Shown here in pieces: positions 1 through 7,477 of a stretch of 22,980 bases of DNA. Under the pieces are notes generated by a model. The model was given only the letters and a program-made list of their open reading frames with translations. It made no database searches and was not told the origin of the DNA. The position numbers and the translations under genes were made by a program. Source of the DNA: CAZWAP01 sp964632005 (lineage in GTDB: Bacteria > Planctomycetota > Phycisphaerae > Sedimentisphaerales > Anaerobacaceae); contig CAZWAP010000036.1 of the NCBI GenBank assembly GCA_964632005.1, positions 1 to 22,980 on the forward strand, read 5' to 3'. How positions within the stretch are numbered: the stretch's first letter is position 1; every line of letters starts with the position of its first letter.

Positions 1-120
1 ATTCTACGGCGGCTCAACGGGGACGCCCGGTGCGTCTTCTTCGTGGGACCCACGTTAGAGCGGACCCGGCCGGCCGTGACAAGCGCCGAGTCTGGACTTT
101 TTTCAACCGACACTGAAAAC

Positions 121-149
121 TTGACGAAATCACTCTGCGCACTTATCAT
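121..149 (+). promoter_or_regulatory. Sigma-70-type promoter for rpoN
   Basis: A -35 box TTGACG (121-126) is followed after exactly 17 bp by a -10 box TATCAT (144-149). Transcription would begin near 156, leaving a leader of about 65 nt before the rpoN start at 221. Both boxes are one or two bases from consensus. The first 120 bp contain no recognisable gene end: all three forward frames were read and none gave a familiar C-terminus. Confidence 0.6.
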
Positions 150-220
150 AAGTTCAAGGTTGCAGGGTCCACGGTTCTCAGGCCTGGTTGCTCTTAAAAG
201 AAACTCTATCGGGAGCTCCT

Positions 221-1705
221 ATGAAGCTGGAGATGCGAGGCGATTTGCGGATGGAGCAGAGGATGAAGCTCGCTCCGCATATGATCCAGTCGATGGAGAT
301 CTTGCAGCTTCCCATCCTCGCGCTCCAGGAAAGGATAGAGCAGGAGCTTAACAGCAATCCTGTTCTCGAGCTGGCCGAGCCGCCTGCGGAGGAACAACCC
401 GAGGAACGACCCGACGAAGAACCCAGCCAGGACATAAACGAAAAAGACCTTGTGGTGGATACGGACAACGGCGGGGCCGAGGACTTCGAGCGGCTCGACA
501 GTCTTTGGGAGGATTTTGACGACTTCCGGGATTACATGGGTCGGGCCGAGTCTTCCCTCGGCAGGAGTCAGCGAGACGAACCGGACAAGAAACTCGAAGC
601 ACTGAAGAACACGGCCGCACCGCCTCAGTCCCTGCACGAATATCTCAGCGAGCAGTGGCGGCTGGTCGATGCCGAAGCCCCGGTCAAAGAGGCCGGCAGC
701 TTGATCATAGATTACATCGACGCAAGAGGATATCTTACCGTTCGGCTTGAACAGCTGCACAACAAGGACAAGCATGATTTCACTGTTGACGATCTGAAAA
801 AGGCGCTCGAGCTTGTCCAGCAGCTCGATCCACCAGGGGTCGGGGCGCGAGACCTGCGAGAATGCCTGCTGATTCAGATGGCCCAGAGCACCGACGATAT
901 GAGCTTCGAATACCGCATCGTGGCCGACCATATGGATGCACTTCTTGAAAACCGGCTGCCCGAGATAGCAAAGAAGATGAACTGCAGCGTTGAGCGGATA
1001 AACCGGGCGATCGAGCGTATGAGTAAGCTCGACACCTCACCGGGACTGCAGATCGGCCGAAGTGACAATCGTCCGATTACCGCGGACGTCATCGTCGAAC
1101 GGTCCGACGAGACCGGGGAATACACGGTGCGATTGGCCGATTCCAATATCCCGAGCCTGAGGGTGAGCGAATACTATCTGAAGATGGCGAAGGACCGCTC
1201 GGTCGGCGAGAAGACAAGGAAGTTCCTGCGGAACAATATCCGCTCAGCAAAGTGGGTTATAGAGGCGATCGAACAGCGTAATAACACGCTGCTCAAAGTC
1301 GCGCGGGCGATCGTGAAACACCAGAAGGACTTTTTCGACAGGGGCCCTGTTTACCTTCGGCCGCTGCCGATGTCAAAGATCGCCGAGGAGGTTGGGGTTC
1401 ACCTGGCGACGGTGTCCAGGGCGGTGGCTGGTAAATATGTGCAGTATTCTGGTGACGTCTTGCCGTTGAGGAAGTTTTTCAGTGGCGGCGTGGAGGATGC
1501 CAACGGCCAGGCGAGAAGCTGGGAGGCGATAAGGGCAAAGCTGCAGCAGATAATCGACAGCGAGGACAAAAGCAATCCGCTTAGCGACGACCAGATTCGT
1601 CGCAAGCTTGCCGAAGCCGGCATCAAGAACCTTGCCCGAAGAACCGTCGCAAAGTACAGGAAGCTCCTGAACATTCCGGCCGCAAGGTTCCGGAAGACGT
1701 ACTGA
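221..1705 (+). CDS. rpoN: RNA polymerase sigma-54 factor RpoN
   Basis: This is the alternative sigma factor that directs RNA polymerase to -24/-12 promoters and needs an AAA+ activator to open DNA. The start is placed at ATG 221 because GGGAG lies 5 nt upstream; a TTG at 188 would add 11 residues but has no ribosome site. The 494-residue product shows the whole family layout. Region I, rich in Gln and Leu, lies at residues 1-50 and contains the typical QSMEILQLP stretch. An acidic linker covers about 50-110 and is followed by the core-binding domain. A helix-turn-helix lies near 384-407 (SKIAEEVGVHLATVSRAV). The RpoN box ARRTVAKYRK sits at 472-481, near the C-terminus. Length is normal. The usual neighbours lptB, the hibernation factor gene and PTS genes are not visible, so the gene appears to be transcribed alone. 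I am confident in this call. Confidence 0.97.
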   Translation: MKLEMRGDLRMEQRMKLAPHMIQSMEILQLPILALQERIEQELNSNPVLELAEPPAEEQPEERPDEEPSQDINEKDLVVDTDNGGAEDFERLDSLWEDFDDFRDYMGRAESSLGRSQRDEPDKKLEALKNTAAPPQSLHEYLSEQWRLVDAEAPVKEAGSLIIDYIDARGYLTVRLEQLHNKDKHDFTVDDLKKALELVQQLDPPGVGARDLRECLLIQMAQSTDDMSFEYRIVADHMDALLENRLPEIAKKMNCSVERINRAIERMSKLDTSPGLQIGRSDNRPITADVIVERSDETGEYTVRLADSNIPSLRVSEYYLKMAKDRSVGEKTRKFLRNNIRSAKWVIEAIEQRNNTLLKVARAIVKHQKDFFDRGPVYLRPLPMSKIAEEVGVHLATVSRAVAGKYVQYSGDVLPLRKFFSGGVEDANGQARSWEAIRAKLQQIIDSEDKSNPLSDDQIRRKLAEAGIKNLARRTVAKYRKLLNIPAARFRKTY

Positions 1706-2159
1706 CCGGCGCCTTTCCACTAAGACCGAGGGATGCTCGGCACCCTTATCGCCGGCGTAGCCCGCGGACAAGCCAAGCTGAGCTGCGTTTTCCGGTATAG
1801 ATGTGGGGCACAGCGGTACCGAGTCGAGCTTTATCGGCGGGCGTATCTCCTGCGCCGCAGGGCCGCACAGCCAAGTCCGAACAGTAATTATCCGGTATGT
1901 TGTCTCACCGACGTAGGCATCGCCCGTGACGTTTATAATACCGTCGACCATTTCCAACACACCGAAGCCGTACTGTTTGCCGATCGAAAGGTCCATCGGG
2001 GTTATCTCGCTGCCGCCGTCGATCACGAACGTGGAGATTGCCGACGGAAAAATAATCCTGACCCTCAGCACGACGGTCAAGACCAAAGACGACAGCAACG
2101 GGAAATTGTTGGGCTTCGCCATCGCTGGTGCCGGCCGCGCCCATCCAGTGCACCGGCAA
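1706..2159. other. Spacer between rpoN and URO-D gene, coding-like but unassigned
   Basis: No gene here can be defended, yet the stretch does not read like random spacer. On the plus strand about 2005-2170 reads in one frame with G/C-rich third positions and contains the phrase KLLGFAIAGAG, which resembles the C-terminal beta region of SASA-type sialate O-acetylesterases. On the minus strand about 1870-2120 is also open with G/C-rich third positions. Neither frame has a credible start with a ribosome site, and the minus frame stays open only by running into rpoN. A decayed gene end is possible; the family guess is weak. Confidence 0.3.
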
Positions 2160-3188
2160 TCATTTCGAGCATTGTAAAGACCTGTTGTATCCGGGCTGGT
2201 TATGGAGTATATCGATGAAAGCGAGCATGTTTTCGAGGGGTACGTCTCCTTCGACGGCGTGTGCGGGAGCGAAAATGTAGCCGCCGGATGAGCCTGCTTC
2301 GATAAGCGCGGTCGTGGCGGCTCTTACCTCGTCCGGCGAGCCGAGCAGTGTCCGCTGTGTTGAGAGACCACCGTGGAAGGCAAGGGAGCCTTTGTATCTT
2401 TTCATAAGATCGAAAACGTCCATGACCTCGGGCTGGAATGGGTTAAAGCAGTTCACACCGATCTCGATCAAATCTCCGAACAGCTCATCGACCTTTCCAC
2501 AGGAGTGGATCAGGACGTACTTGCCGGCGTTGCGGATGACCGAATACATACGTTGCAGTTGGGGTTGAATAAAGCGCCGCCAGAGCAGCGGACCCATTTG
2601 CAGAGCTCGCTGCTGGCCCCAGTCGTCACCGAAATACACGGCGTCGATATCGTATTTGAGGGCCTCTTTGACCTGAGCGATGTTGTAGTCGGCGATGGCG
2701 CCGAACAATTCGTCAACGAAATCGGCGTTATCAAGGAAATCCATCATCAGGTTTTCCATTCCGCGGAGCGTCCAGGCCCGTTCATAGAGGGAAAAACCGA
2801 TCATGAAAACACGGAAGCAATCGCCGTATCGCTCGAGTTTTTCCGGGATATCGGCGAAAAACCGCCCATCGAGCGGGTCGGGAAAGTCGTAGCCGCTGAG
2901 CGTAGGCTCGGGCAGTAGGCAGTTTTCCACTATGCCGATGTCTTTGTCGATGCTGCGGTCCCAAACGACACCGAAGACATCTCGAAAGCGATTGTTCGGC
3001 AGTTCGTCGAAAAAGCCGATATCGCTGCCGAGCTTGACGAAGTGATTATCGAGCACAAGCTCAAGATCCTCCGTGTGGTAGTGGTCCTTGAGTTTCTCGG
3101 CTGCTTCAACGGTGAAGGTGCAGTGCCATGGCACATACGGAACGGCTTTGTGCTCGAGTGCGAGTTTTACGACCTGGCGTTTTTGCAT
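2160..3188 (-). CDS. URO-D family protein (corrinoid methyltransferase-like)
   Basis: This 342-residue protein has the TIM-barrel fold family shared by uroporphyrinogen decarboxylase (HemE) and the MtaA/MtbA methylcobalamin:thiol methyltransferases. It lacks the HemE N-terminal signature, and the HSC at 228-230 matches the zinc-binding H-x-C of the methyltransferase branch, so heme synthesis is unlikely. The third zinc ligand, normally a Cys in the late GC loop, appears as His310 in APAHAVEGD. Other recognisable stretches are YFGDDWG (185-191) and HGGLSTQRTL (272-281). The ATG at 3188 has GGAGAA about 8 nt upstream. The gene stands alone with no corrinoid protein or methyltransferase partner beside it, so the substrate is unknown. 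Such stand-alone homologs are common in Planctomycetota and Lentisphaerota. Family call is firm, specific reaction is not. Confidence 0.85.
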   Translation of the reverse strand: MQKRQVVKLALEHKAVPYVPWHCTFTVEAAEKLKDHYHTEDLELVLDNHFVKLGSDIGFFDELPNNRFRDVFGVVWDRSIDKDIGIVENCLLPEPTLSGYDFPDPLDGRFFADIPEKLERYGDCFRVFMIGFSLYERAWTLRGMENLMMDFLDNADFVDELFGAIADYNIAQVKEALKYDIDAVYFGDDWGQQRALQMGPLLWRRFIQPQLQRMYSVIRNAGKYVLIHSCGKVDELFGDLIEIGVNCFNPFQPEVMDVFDLMKRYKGSLAFHGGLSTQRTLLGSPDEVRAATTALIEAGSSGGYIFAPAHAVEGDVPLENMLAFIDILHNQPGYNRSLQCSK

Positions 3189-3650
3189 ATTTGCTTTCTC
3201 CGAACTACGTTGGCCTTACCTGAACTCAGGGATCCAGGCCCTGTGGGGGTATCTGGATAAGGGGCCTGTGCCAACCCTGCAGGGATTTTGATAGCGAATT
3301 TTCGAGAAATGACGGGGCATTGTAAAGAAAATGTTACTCAAACTGTGGGATGTGCGAAGCCTGTTTAATAAGAAGGATCGCTGTTTGTTTTTCATTATCG
3401 ATGACACTCAGACCCTCAAACGAGCCAAAAAGATGGACGCTGTCGGCAAGTTGCGTCATCAGGGCAGCAGCACCGCTCAGTGGGATTCCCCTGGGGCCCA
3501 ACTGCTTTGTAGGACTGACCTTACATCCAGATAAGGTCTGCTTCGCACAGGTCGGCGGCGGCTACCACACCGTCCCCGGGGCAGCACAGGCGACCGCTGC
3601 CGCCCGAAGGTTACCACCTGCCTTCTGCTGTTGTCGGACTGATAATTCCT
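3189..3650. other. Intergenic spacer with a 7-bp inverted repeat
   Basis: No supportable gene lies in this stretch between the divergently transcribed URO-D-family and prepilin-like genes. A plus-strand reading frame from 3350 to 3778 exists, but it has no ribosome site, odd Cys/Arg-rich composition and overlaps the promoter below. A perfect inverted repeat GACCTTA (3517-3523) / TAAGGTC (3532-3538) with an 8-nt loop is present. It has no T-run, so it could be an operator or chance. No convincing promoter was found for the minus-strand gene. Confidence 0.5.
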
Positions 3651-3679
3651 TTGCAACACTGTCCGGCTTGAGGTATACT
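3651..3679 (+). promoter_or_regulatory. Sigma-70-type promoter for prepilin-like gene
   Basis: TTGCAA (3651-3656) and TATACT (3674-3679) are separated by exactly 17 bp. Transcription would start near 3686, giving a leader of about 125 nt before the ATG at 3812. Confidence 0.65.
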
Positions 3680-3684
3680 AACAA

Positions 3685-3766
3685 GGCAAACCACGGGCTG
3701 ATGGTTGACCGTTCGAGAGAAGAATTGTCGAATCTGGCGGAACAAAACGCCCGGAAGATGCATCTT
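3685..3766 (+). promoter_or_regulatory. Hairpin-rich 5' leader of prepilin-like gene
   Basis: Four consecutive foldable units lie between the promoter and the gene. Unit 1: GG-CAA-ACCA (3685-3693) pairs with TGGT-TGA-CC (3702-3710), with a 3x3 internal loop and an 8-nt loop. Unit 2: TTCGA (3712-3716) pairs with TCGAA (3728-3732). Unit 3: GGCG (3736-3739) pairs with CGCC (3748-3751). Unit 4: AAGA (3755-3758) pairs with TCTT (3763-3766). The order and tight packing suggest a structured leader RNA. The GGCAAACC opening recalls the c-di-GMP-I riboswitch, but the GNRA loop and the conserved GACGCAAAGCC segment of that class are missing. The class is therefore unknown, and some short stems may be chance. 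Confidence 0.35.
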
Positions 3767-3811
3767 GTAAGTAGGTAGGCAAAGTACGACGCATTTAAGA
3801 GAACCGTTGCG

Positions 3812-4576
3812 ATGCACAACTCAAAAGGATTCACGCTTGTCGAGTTACTGGTCGTGATCGCGATCATTGCCATCCTTATGGCGATTCTTATGCCCGCGCT
3901 TAGCCGTGCGAGAGAGCAGGGCAAGCGTGCCGCCTGCCTGAACAACTGCAAGCAGCTGGTCTTAGCGTGGAATCTTTATGCCGATGACAACGATGACAGG
4001 ATCGTCAACGGCAACACCAGCCTCGGCGGCCACAATAAAGACGGCAGCTGCTGGGTGTACTGGCCGGGCCGCGGTGCCACTGAAAAGGCCCGAATAGAAG
4101 GACTTAAGAAGGGGCTGCTGTTCGAATACTGTCCGAACGTGAAGCTTTACAAATGCCCCACGGGGATTCGCGGAGAAGTGGTCACCTACGCCATCGTGGA
4201 TGCTATGAATGGCTACGACGCGATACCCGGAGCGGCCGGACAGATAATCAAGAGCAGGAGGCAGATTCGCCAACCGGGTAAAAGGGCAGTATTTATCGAC
4301 GAGGGCAAGCTGAGTCCCTCCAGTTGGACCGTCTGGTACAACCAGGAAAAATGGTGGGACCAGATCACCGCAAGACACGGGAATGGCACAAACTTCTCCT
4401 TTGCAGACGGCCACAGTGAATACTGGAAGTGGAAGGACCCACGGACCCTGGAAGTCGCGCGGATGGACTACGATAAGTGGCAGGGATCGGGCCGCTTCGG
4501 GCCGCTCGCTCACTCACCTGGCAACCCCGATCTGCACAAGGTTCAAAGGGCGGTCTGGGGCAAGTTGGGCTACTGA
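3812..4576 (+). CDS. Prepilin-like protein with H-X9-DG domain
   Basis: This 254-residue protein begins with a class III/type IV prepilin leader: K5-G6 is followed by F7-T-L-V-E11, where Glu at mature position 5 is the hallmark, and then a hydrophobic helix to about residue 30. A prepilin peptidase would cut after Gly6 and methylate Phe7. The rest is a soluble pseudopilin-like domain ending with the motif His189, nine residues, then Asp199-Gly200, which defines the H-X9-DG prepilin-like family greatly expanded in planctomycetes (related to DUF1559). These proteins are thought to be surface or periplasmic and their roles are mostly unknown. The ATG has AAGAGAA about 8 nt upstream. The gene follows its own promoter and structured leader, and converges with the sulfatase operon. 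Four or more Cys residues (e.g. 42, 46, 80, 107, 115) could form disulfides. Confidence 0.88.
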   Translation: MHNSKGFTLVELLVVIAIIAILMAILMPALSRAREQGKRAACLNNCKQLVLAWNLYADDNDDRIVNGNTSLGGHNKDGSCWVYWPGRGATEKARIEGLKKGLLFEYCPNVKLYKCPTGIRGEVVTYAIVDAMNGYDAIPGAAGQIIKSRRQIRQPGKRAVFIDEGKLSPSSWTVWYNQEKWWDQITARHGNGTNFSFADGHSEYWKWKDPRTLEVARMDYDKWQGSGRFGPLAHSPGNPDLHKVQRAVWGKLGY

Positions 4577-4595
4577 GCGGCAGGTCGGCGGGTAA

Positions 4596-4623
4596 GGCTT
4601 GCGCCGGGGCACGCAAGTAAGCC
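4596..4623. terminator. Inverted repeat between convergent genes
   Basis: CTTGCG (4598-4603) and CGCAAG (4612-4617) form a perfect 6-bp stem with an 8-nt loop, flanked by GG and CC that can extend it. It sits between the convergent ends of the prepilin-like gene and the last sulfatase and could act in both directions. There is no T-run on either side, so classic intrinsic termination is not supported. Confidence 0.35.
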
Positions 4624-4640
4624 CGAGCATTGTACTGCGT

Positions 4641-6017
4641 TTAGAGGTCATACATCTTCTGGGCAGCGGCAGGAGTTGCAGGGAACGGGTCGTTTGTCCT
4701 TTCCTTCCACACTTCCAGCTCGGCGAGGAGGCTGGCCAGGACGTCCTTATGTTCGGTCTTTTCTACCAGGTTGCTCATCTCGTAGGGGTCGTCGGCCAAG
4801 TTGAAGAGTTTGGTAGCCCTCTGGATGCCGTCGATCGATTCTACGACCAGCTTATGCGGGCCCATAACCACGGCCCTCCAGTCGCCGGCCTTCTCGGCGT
4901 AGATCGATGCGTCCGGCAGGCCGCGTCCTCCGAGCGCCGCGGTCGATTTGTCTTTGCCTGTGCAAGTGGGGGGCACCGGCAGAGAACAGATAGACAGTAT
5001 GGTCGGCATAAGGTCCACCGAGCTGACGAGGGTCTCGACGGTTCGGCCGGGTCCGAGGCGTCCGGGAAGGCGCATAATCAGGGGAATGTGACACGATTCT
5101 TCTTCGGGCTCGTTCTTGTGCGCTATCCCATGCGATCGATGTCCGTCCCCGTGGTCCGCGGTGAAAACGACGAGGGTGTTCTCCTTCAATCCTGTCTCGT
5201 CGAGCACATTGAGCAGCCGGCCGAACTCATGGTCGAGAGAAGTGCAAAGCCCGAAGTACTTCGCCAGACTGGTACGATTGCCGTTAACGACGTTGGGGCG
5301 GAACACCACGTCTTCGGGCCTGTAGATGTCGAAATCGGGCGGGGGACTGTATGGGGTGTGCGGCGGACCCCAGGAGAGGAAACAGAAGAATGGGCGATTC
5401 TTGTTAAGCCTGATGAAGTCGATCGCCAGGTCGGTCTGAAACGTGGGCTCATATTGGCCGGTCGTGTACTGCCCCGTATCCGACATTCTCAGGCCGTCAT
5501 TCGTAAACGTCGGCGAATCGTAGTAGAAATGCCCGCGGTTAAAGCCGAGGAAGCTCTGAAAACCGCGTCTTCTCCAGCCTGGCGGCACGAACCCGGGCTT
5601 GGCCTGGCCGTCCATATGCCACTTGCCGATGTAGAGCGTCCGGTATCCGGCCTCGCTGAACACATCGGCAATGCATCGCTCGGTCGGCGGTAACATCAGG
5701 CTGTTTTGGATCATCCCGGTCTCGTGCGGGAATCGACCCGTGATTATGGCCGAGCGGTTCGGCGTGCAAAGAGGATGCGCGCTGTAGCAGCGGGTCCAAC
5801 GAGCGCCCTGCCGGGCCAGTTTGTCGAGGTTTGGTGTCTGCACGAGCTGATCGTGGTTGGGTCCGTGGCTGAAGGAGCAGTCGCGCCACTGGTCGGCCAA
5901 CACAAACAATACGTTCGGCCGTTTCGCCCGGAGGGCGACTTCCAGGCTGTGATTGGAGAGCACAAAGCCCCCTGCCCCAACTGCCATGGACCTCTTGAGG
6001 AATTCGCGCCTGTTCAT
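4641..6017 (-). CDS. Tat-exported sulfatase (family S1), CTPNR active site
   Basis: Formylglycine-dependent sulfatase that would remove sulfate esters outside the cytoplasm. It has 458 residues. The N-terminus has a twin-arginine leader (RREFLK at 3-8) followed by a short hydrophobic run. The active-site cysteine that must be oxidised to formylglycine is Cys84 in LCTPNRSAIITGR; Asn occupies the position that is usually Ser or Ala in the CxPxR signature. Other catalytic elements are intact: Asp42 (ADQ) and Asp288-His289 (TADHGD) for calcium, Lys132 and His134 (IGKWH), and His220 (GPPHTP). The start has AGGGG 7 nt upstream. It is the last gene of the minus-strand sulfatase run, 105 bp after the preceding stop. 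The general form resembles the choline-sulfatase/iduronate-sulfatase side of the family, but the substrate cannot be read from sequence by eye. Confidence 0.93.
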   Translation of the reverse strand: MNRREFLKRSMAVGAGGFVLSNHSLEVALRAKRPNVLFVLADQWRDCSFSHGPNHDQLVQTPNLDKLARQGARWTRCYSAHPLCTPNRSAIITGRFPHETGMIQNSLMLPPTERCIADVFSEAGYRTLYIGKWHMDGQAKPGFVPPGWRRRGFQSFLGFNRGHFYYDSPTFTNDGLRMSDTGQYTTGQYEPTFQTDLAIDFIRLNKNRPFFCFLSWGPPHTPYSPPPDFDIYRPEDVVFRPNVVNGNRTSLAKYFGLCTSLDHEFGRLLNVLDETGLKENTLVVFTADHGDGHRSHGIAHKNEPEEESCHIPLIMRLPGRLGPGRTVETLVSSVDLMPTILSICSLPVPPTCTGKDKSTAALGGRGLPDASIYAEKAGDWRAVVMGPHKLVVESIDGIQRATKLFNLADDPYEMSNLVEKTEHKDVLASLLAELEVWKERTNDPFPATPAAAQKMYDL

Positions 6018-6122
6018 TTGAACGCCCCTATCTCCACCAGCTGATCCCTTTGTTCCCGGTGAGGGTATTCACCCCCGCCGGGGTCTTCGTGGCCGGTCGC
6101 GCTGGTACGACGTTTATCGTCG

Positions 6123-7448
6123 TCAGCTCAACGAATCCAGGACGGCCTGGAGCCTGTCCCTGGCGTCGGCGGCCTCATCTCCGCCCTGGCCCGGTTCAAC
6201 GGGGTTTTGCTCAAGGGGGTCGGCCACAACATCGAAGAGCTTGCCGGCCCTGGCCGTATTGCTCTGGTCGTAAAGTTTCCATCGCTGATCGCGTGCAAAA
6301 CGATGGAGCTGGTCGCCGGGGTTCCTCTGAAACCAGCAGAATATCCAGGCTCTGGGCTTACCTTTTTGCCCGCGGAGTTGCGGCAGGAAGCTACGGCCAT
6401 CGATTGCAACGTCCTTTGGCGGCGCGGCGTCGCCTGCTCCTGCAAGAGTCGGAAGGATGTCACTGAAATCGACAAGGTCCCGGCATACCCTGCCGGCCGG
6501 TACCGTGCCCTTCCAGTTCGCAATCAGGGCAACGTGCGTGCCGGCATCGGTTGTCAGGCCTTTGCCGCCTTCGATCGTGCTGCCGTCCCGCATCTGCGAA
6601 ACAATACCCCTGGGGGAGCCGTTGTCACCGGTGAACAATATGAGCGTGTTTTCGCGCAGGCTCCACTGGTCCAACTTACGCACGATGCGCCCGATCGCCT
6701 TATCCATATACTCAACCATATCCACGTAGAATCTCTTGTTTGTGAGGTGCTGTCCCCATTCGGGGCTGTCGGGTGTAGGCTCAAACGGCGAGTGGGTCAG
6801 TGCCATCGGGTAATAGACCAGAAACGGGCGGTTCTTGTTGCGCCGGATAAAATCGATGATATAGTCGGCGAAAATGTCGGGCCCGTACTTGCCGTCGAGA
6901 CCGCCGAGCAGCTCTCCGTTTTGGATGATCTTCGGGCTGCGATAGCGGGAGGCTTTGGGGGCGAATGCATCTTCCATATGCCAGAGGCAGTACTCGTCGA
7001 AACCGGCCAGATAAGGCCCATCCGCCCCGGCACCGATCAACTGCCACTTGCCTGCTACACAGGTTGCATAACCGGCGTCCTTGAGCACGTGGGCGAACGT
7101 CCGTTCCGTATAGTCGAAGTGCCCGAACTGGGTGTAATTGCGGTGATTGTACCTGCCGGTCATTATCTGCACGCGAGAGGGGGTACAGAGCGGCTGTGAA
7201 TAGCAGTGCTCGAATCGCATGCCAGTTCGCGCCAGCTCATCGAGGACGGGCGTCCTGTATGATGCGCTGCCGTACGCGCCCAAGCACTCGTATCCCTGGT
7301 CGTCGGCCATTATAAGGATAATGTTTGGCCGTCTGCTGCCGAGTTGTACATCCAGGGACCGATTCGAGAGGACAAATCCACCGGCTCCAGCGACAGCATA
7401 TCTTCTGAGGAAATCGCGACGGTTCATTTTGGTCAGCTTTTCTGGCAT
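6123..7448 (-). CDS. Tat-exported sulfatase (family S1), GKWQ variant
   Basis: A second sulfatase of 441 residues. The twin-arginine leader (RRDFLRR) begins at residue 10. A second in-frame ATG at 7427 would give the same MNRRDF start as its neighbours; neither ATG has a clear ribosome site, so the longer form is given. The formylglycine cysteine is Cys88 in the standard CTPSR motif, with Asp49-Asp50 for metal. The usual GKWH catalytic segment reads GKWQ here (Lys134, Gln136), so a His that normally contacts the sulfate is Gln. His219 (ALTHSP) and Asp275-Asn276 (TGDNG) are present. A GKWQ form is, to my recollection, found in some planctomycete/Bacteroidota subfamilies, so it need not mean inactivity. 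A hairpin (6107-6112 with 6118-6123) lies at the stop codon. It belongs to the same operon, 29 bp after the previous gene. Confidence 0.92.
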   Translation of the reverse strand: MPEKLTKMNRRDFLRRYAVAGAGGFVLSNRSLDVQLGSRRPNIILIMADDQGYECLGAYGSASYRTPVLDELARTGMRFEHCYSQPLCTPSRVQIMTGRYNHRNYTQFGHFDYTERTFAHVLKDAGYATCVAGKWQLIGAGADGPYLAGFDEYCLWHMEDAFAPKASRYRSPKIIQNGELLGGLDGKYGPDIFADYIIDFIRRNKNRPFLVYYPMALTHSPFEPTPDSPEWGQHLTNKRFYVDMVEYMDKAIGRIVRKLDQWSLRENTLILFTGDNGSPRGIVSQMRDGSTIEGGKGLTTDAGTHVALIANWKGTVPAGRVCRDLVDFSDILPTLAGAGDAAPPKDVAIDGRSFLPQLRGQKGKPRAWIFCWFQRNPGDQLHRFARDQRWKLYDQSNTARAGKLFDVVADPLEQNPVEPGQGGDEAADARDRLQAVLDSLS

Positions 7449-7477
7449 ATTGTAATGCTCGATAAGGGTCCCGGGTT

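Noticed and set aside
3350..3778. 142-residue plus-strand open frame
   Set aside because: No ribosome site, unlikely composition, and it spans the promoter and leader of the prepilin-like gene.
3685..3780. Possible c-di-GMP-I riboswitch before the prepilin-like gene
   Set aside because: GGCAAACC and GTAGGTAG are present, but the GNRA tetraloop and the GACGCAAAGCC core are absent, so the class call is not supported.
4599..5693. 364-residue plus-strand open frame
   Set aside because: It is fully antisense to a well-supported sulfatase and has no ribosome site or recognisable domain.
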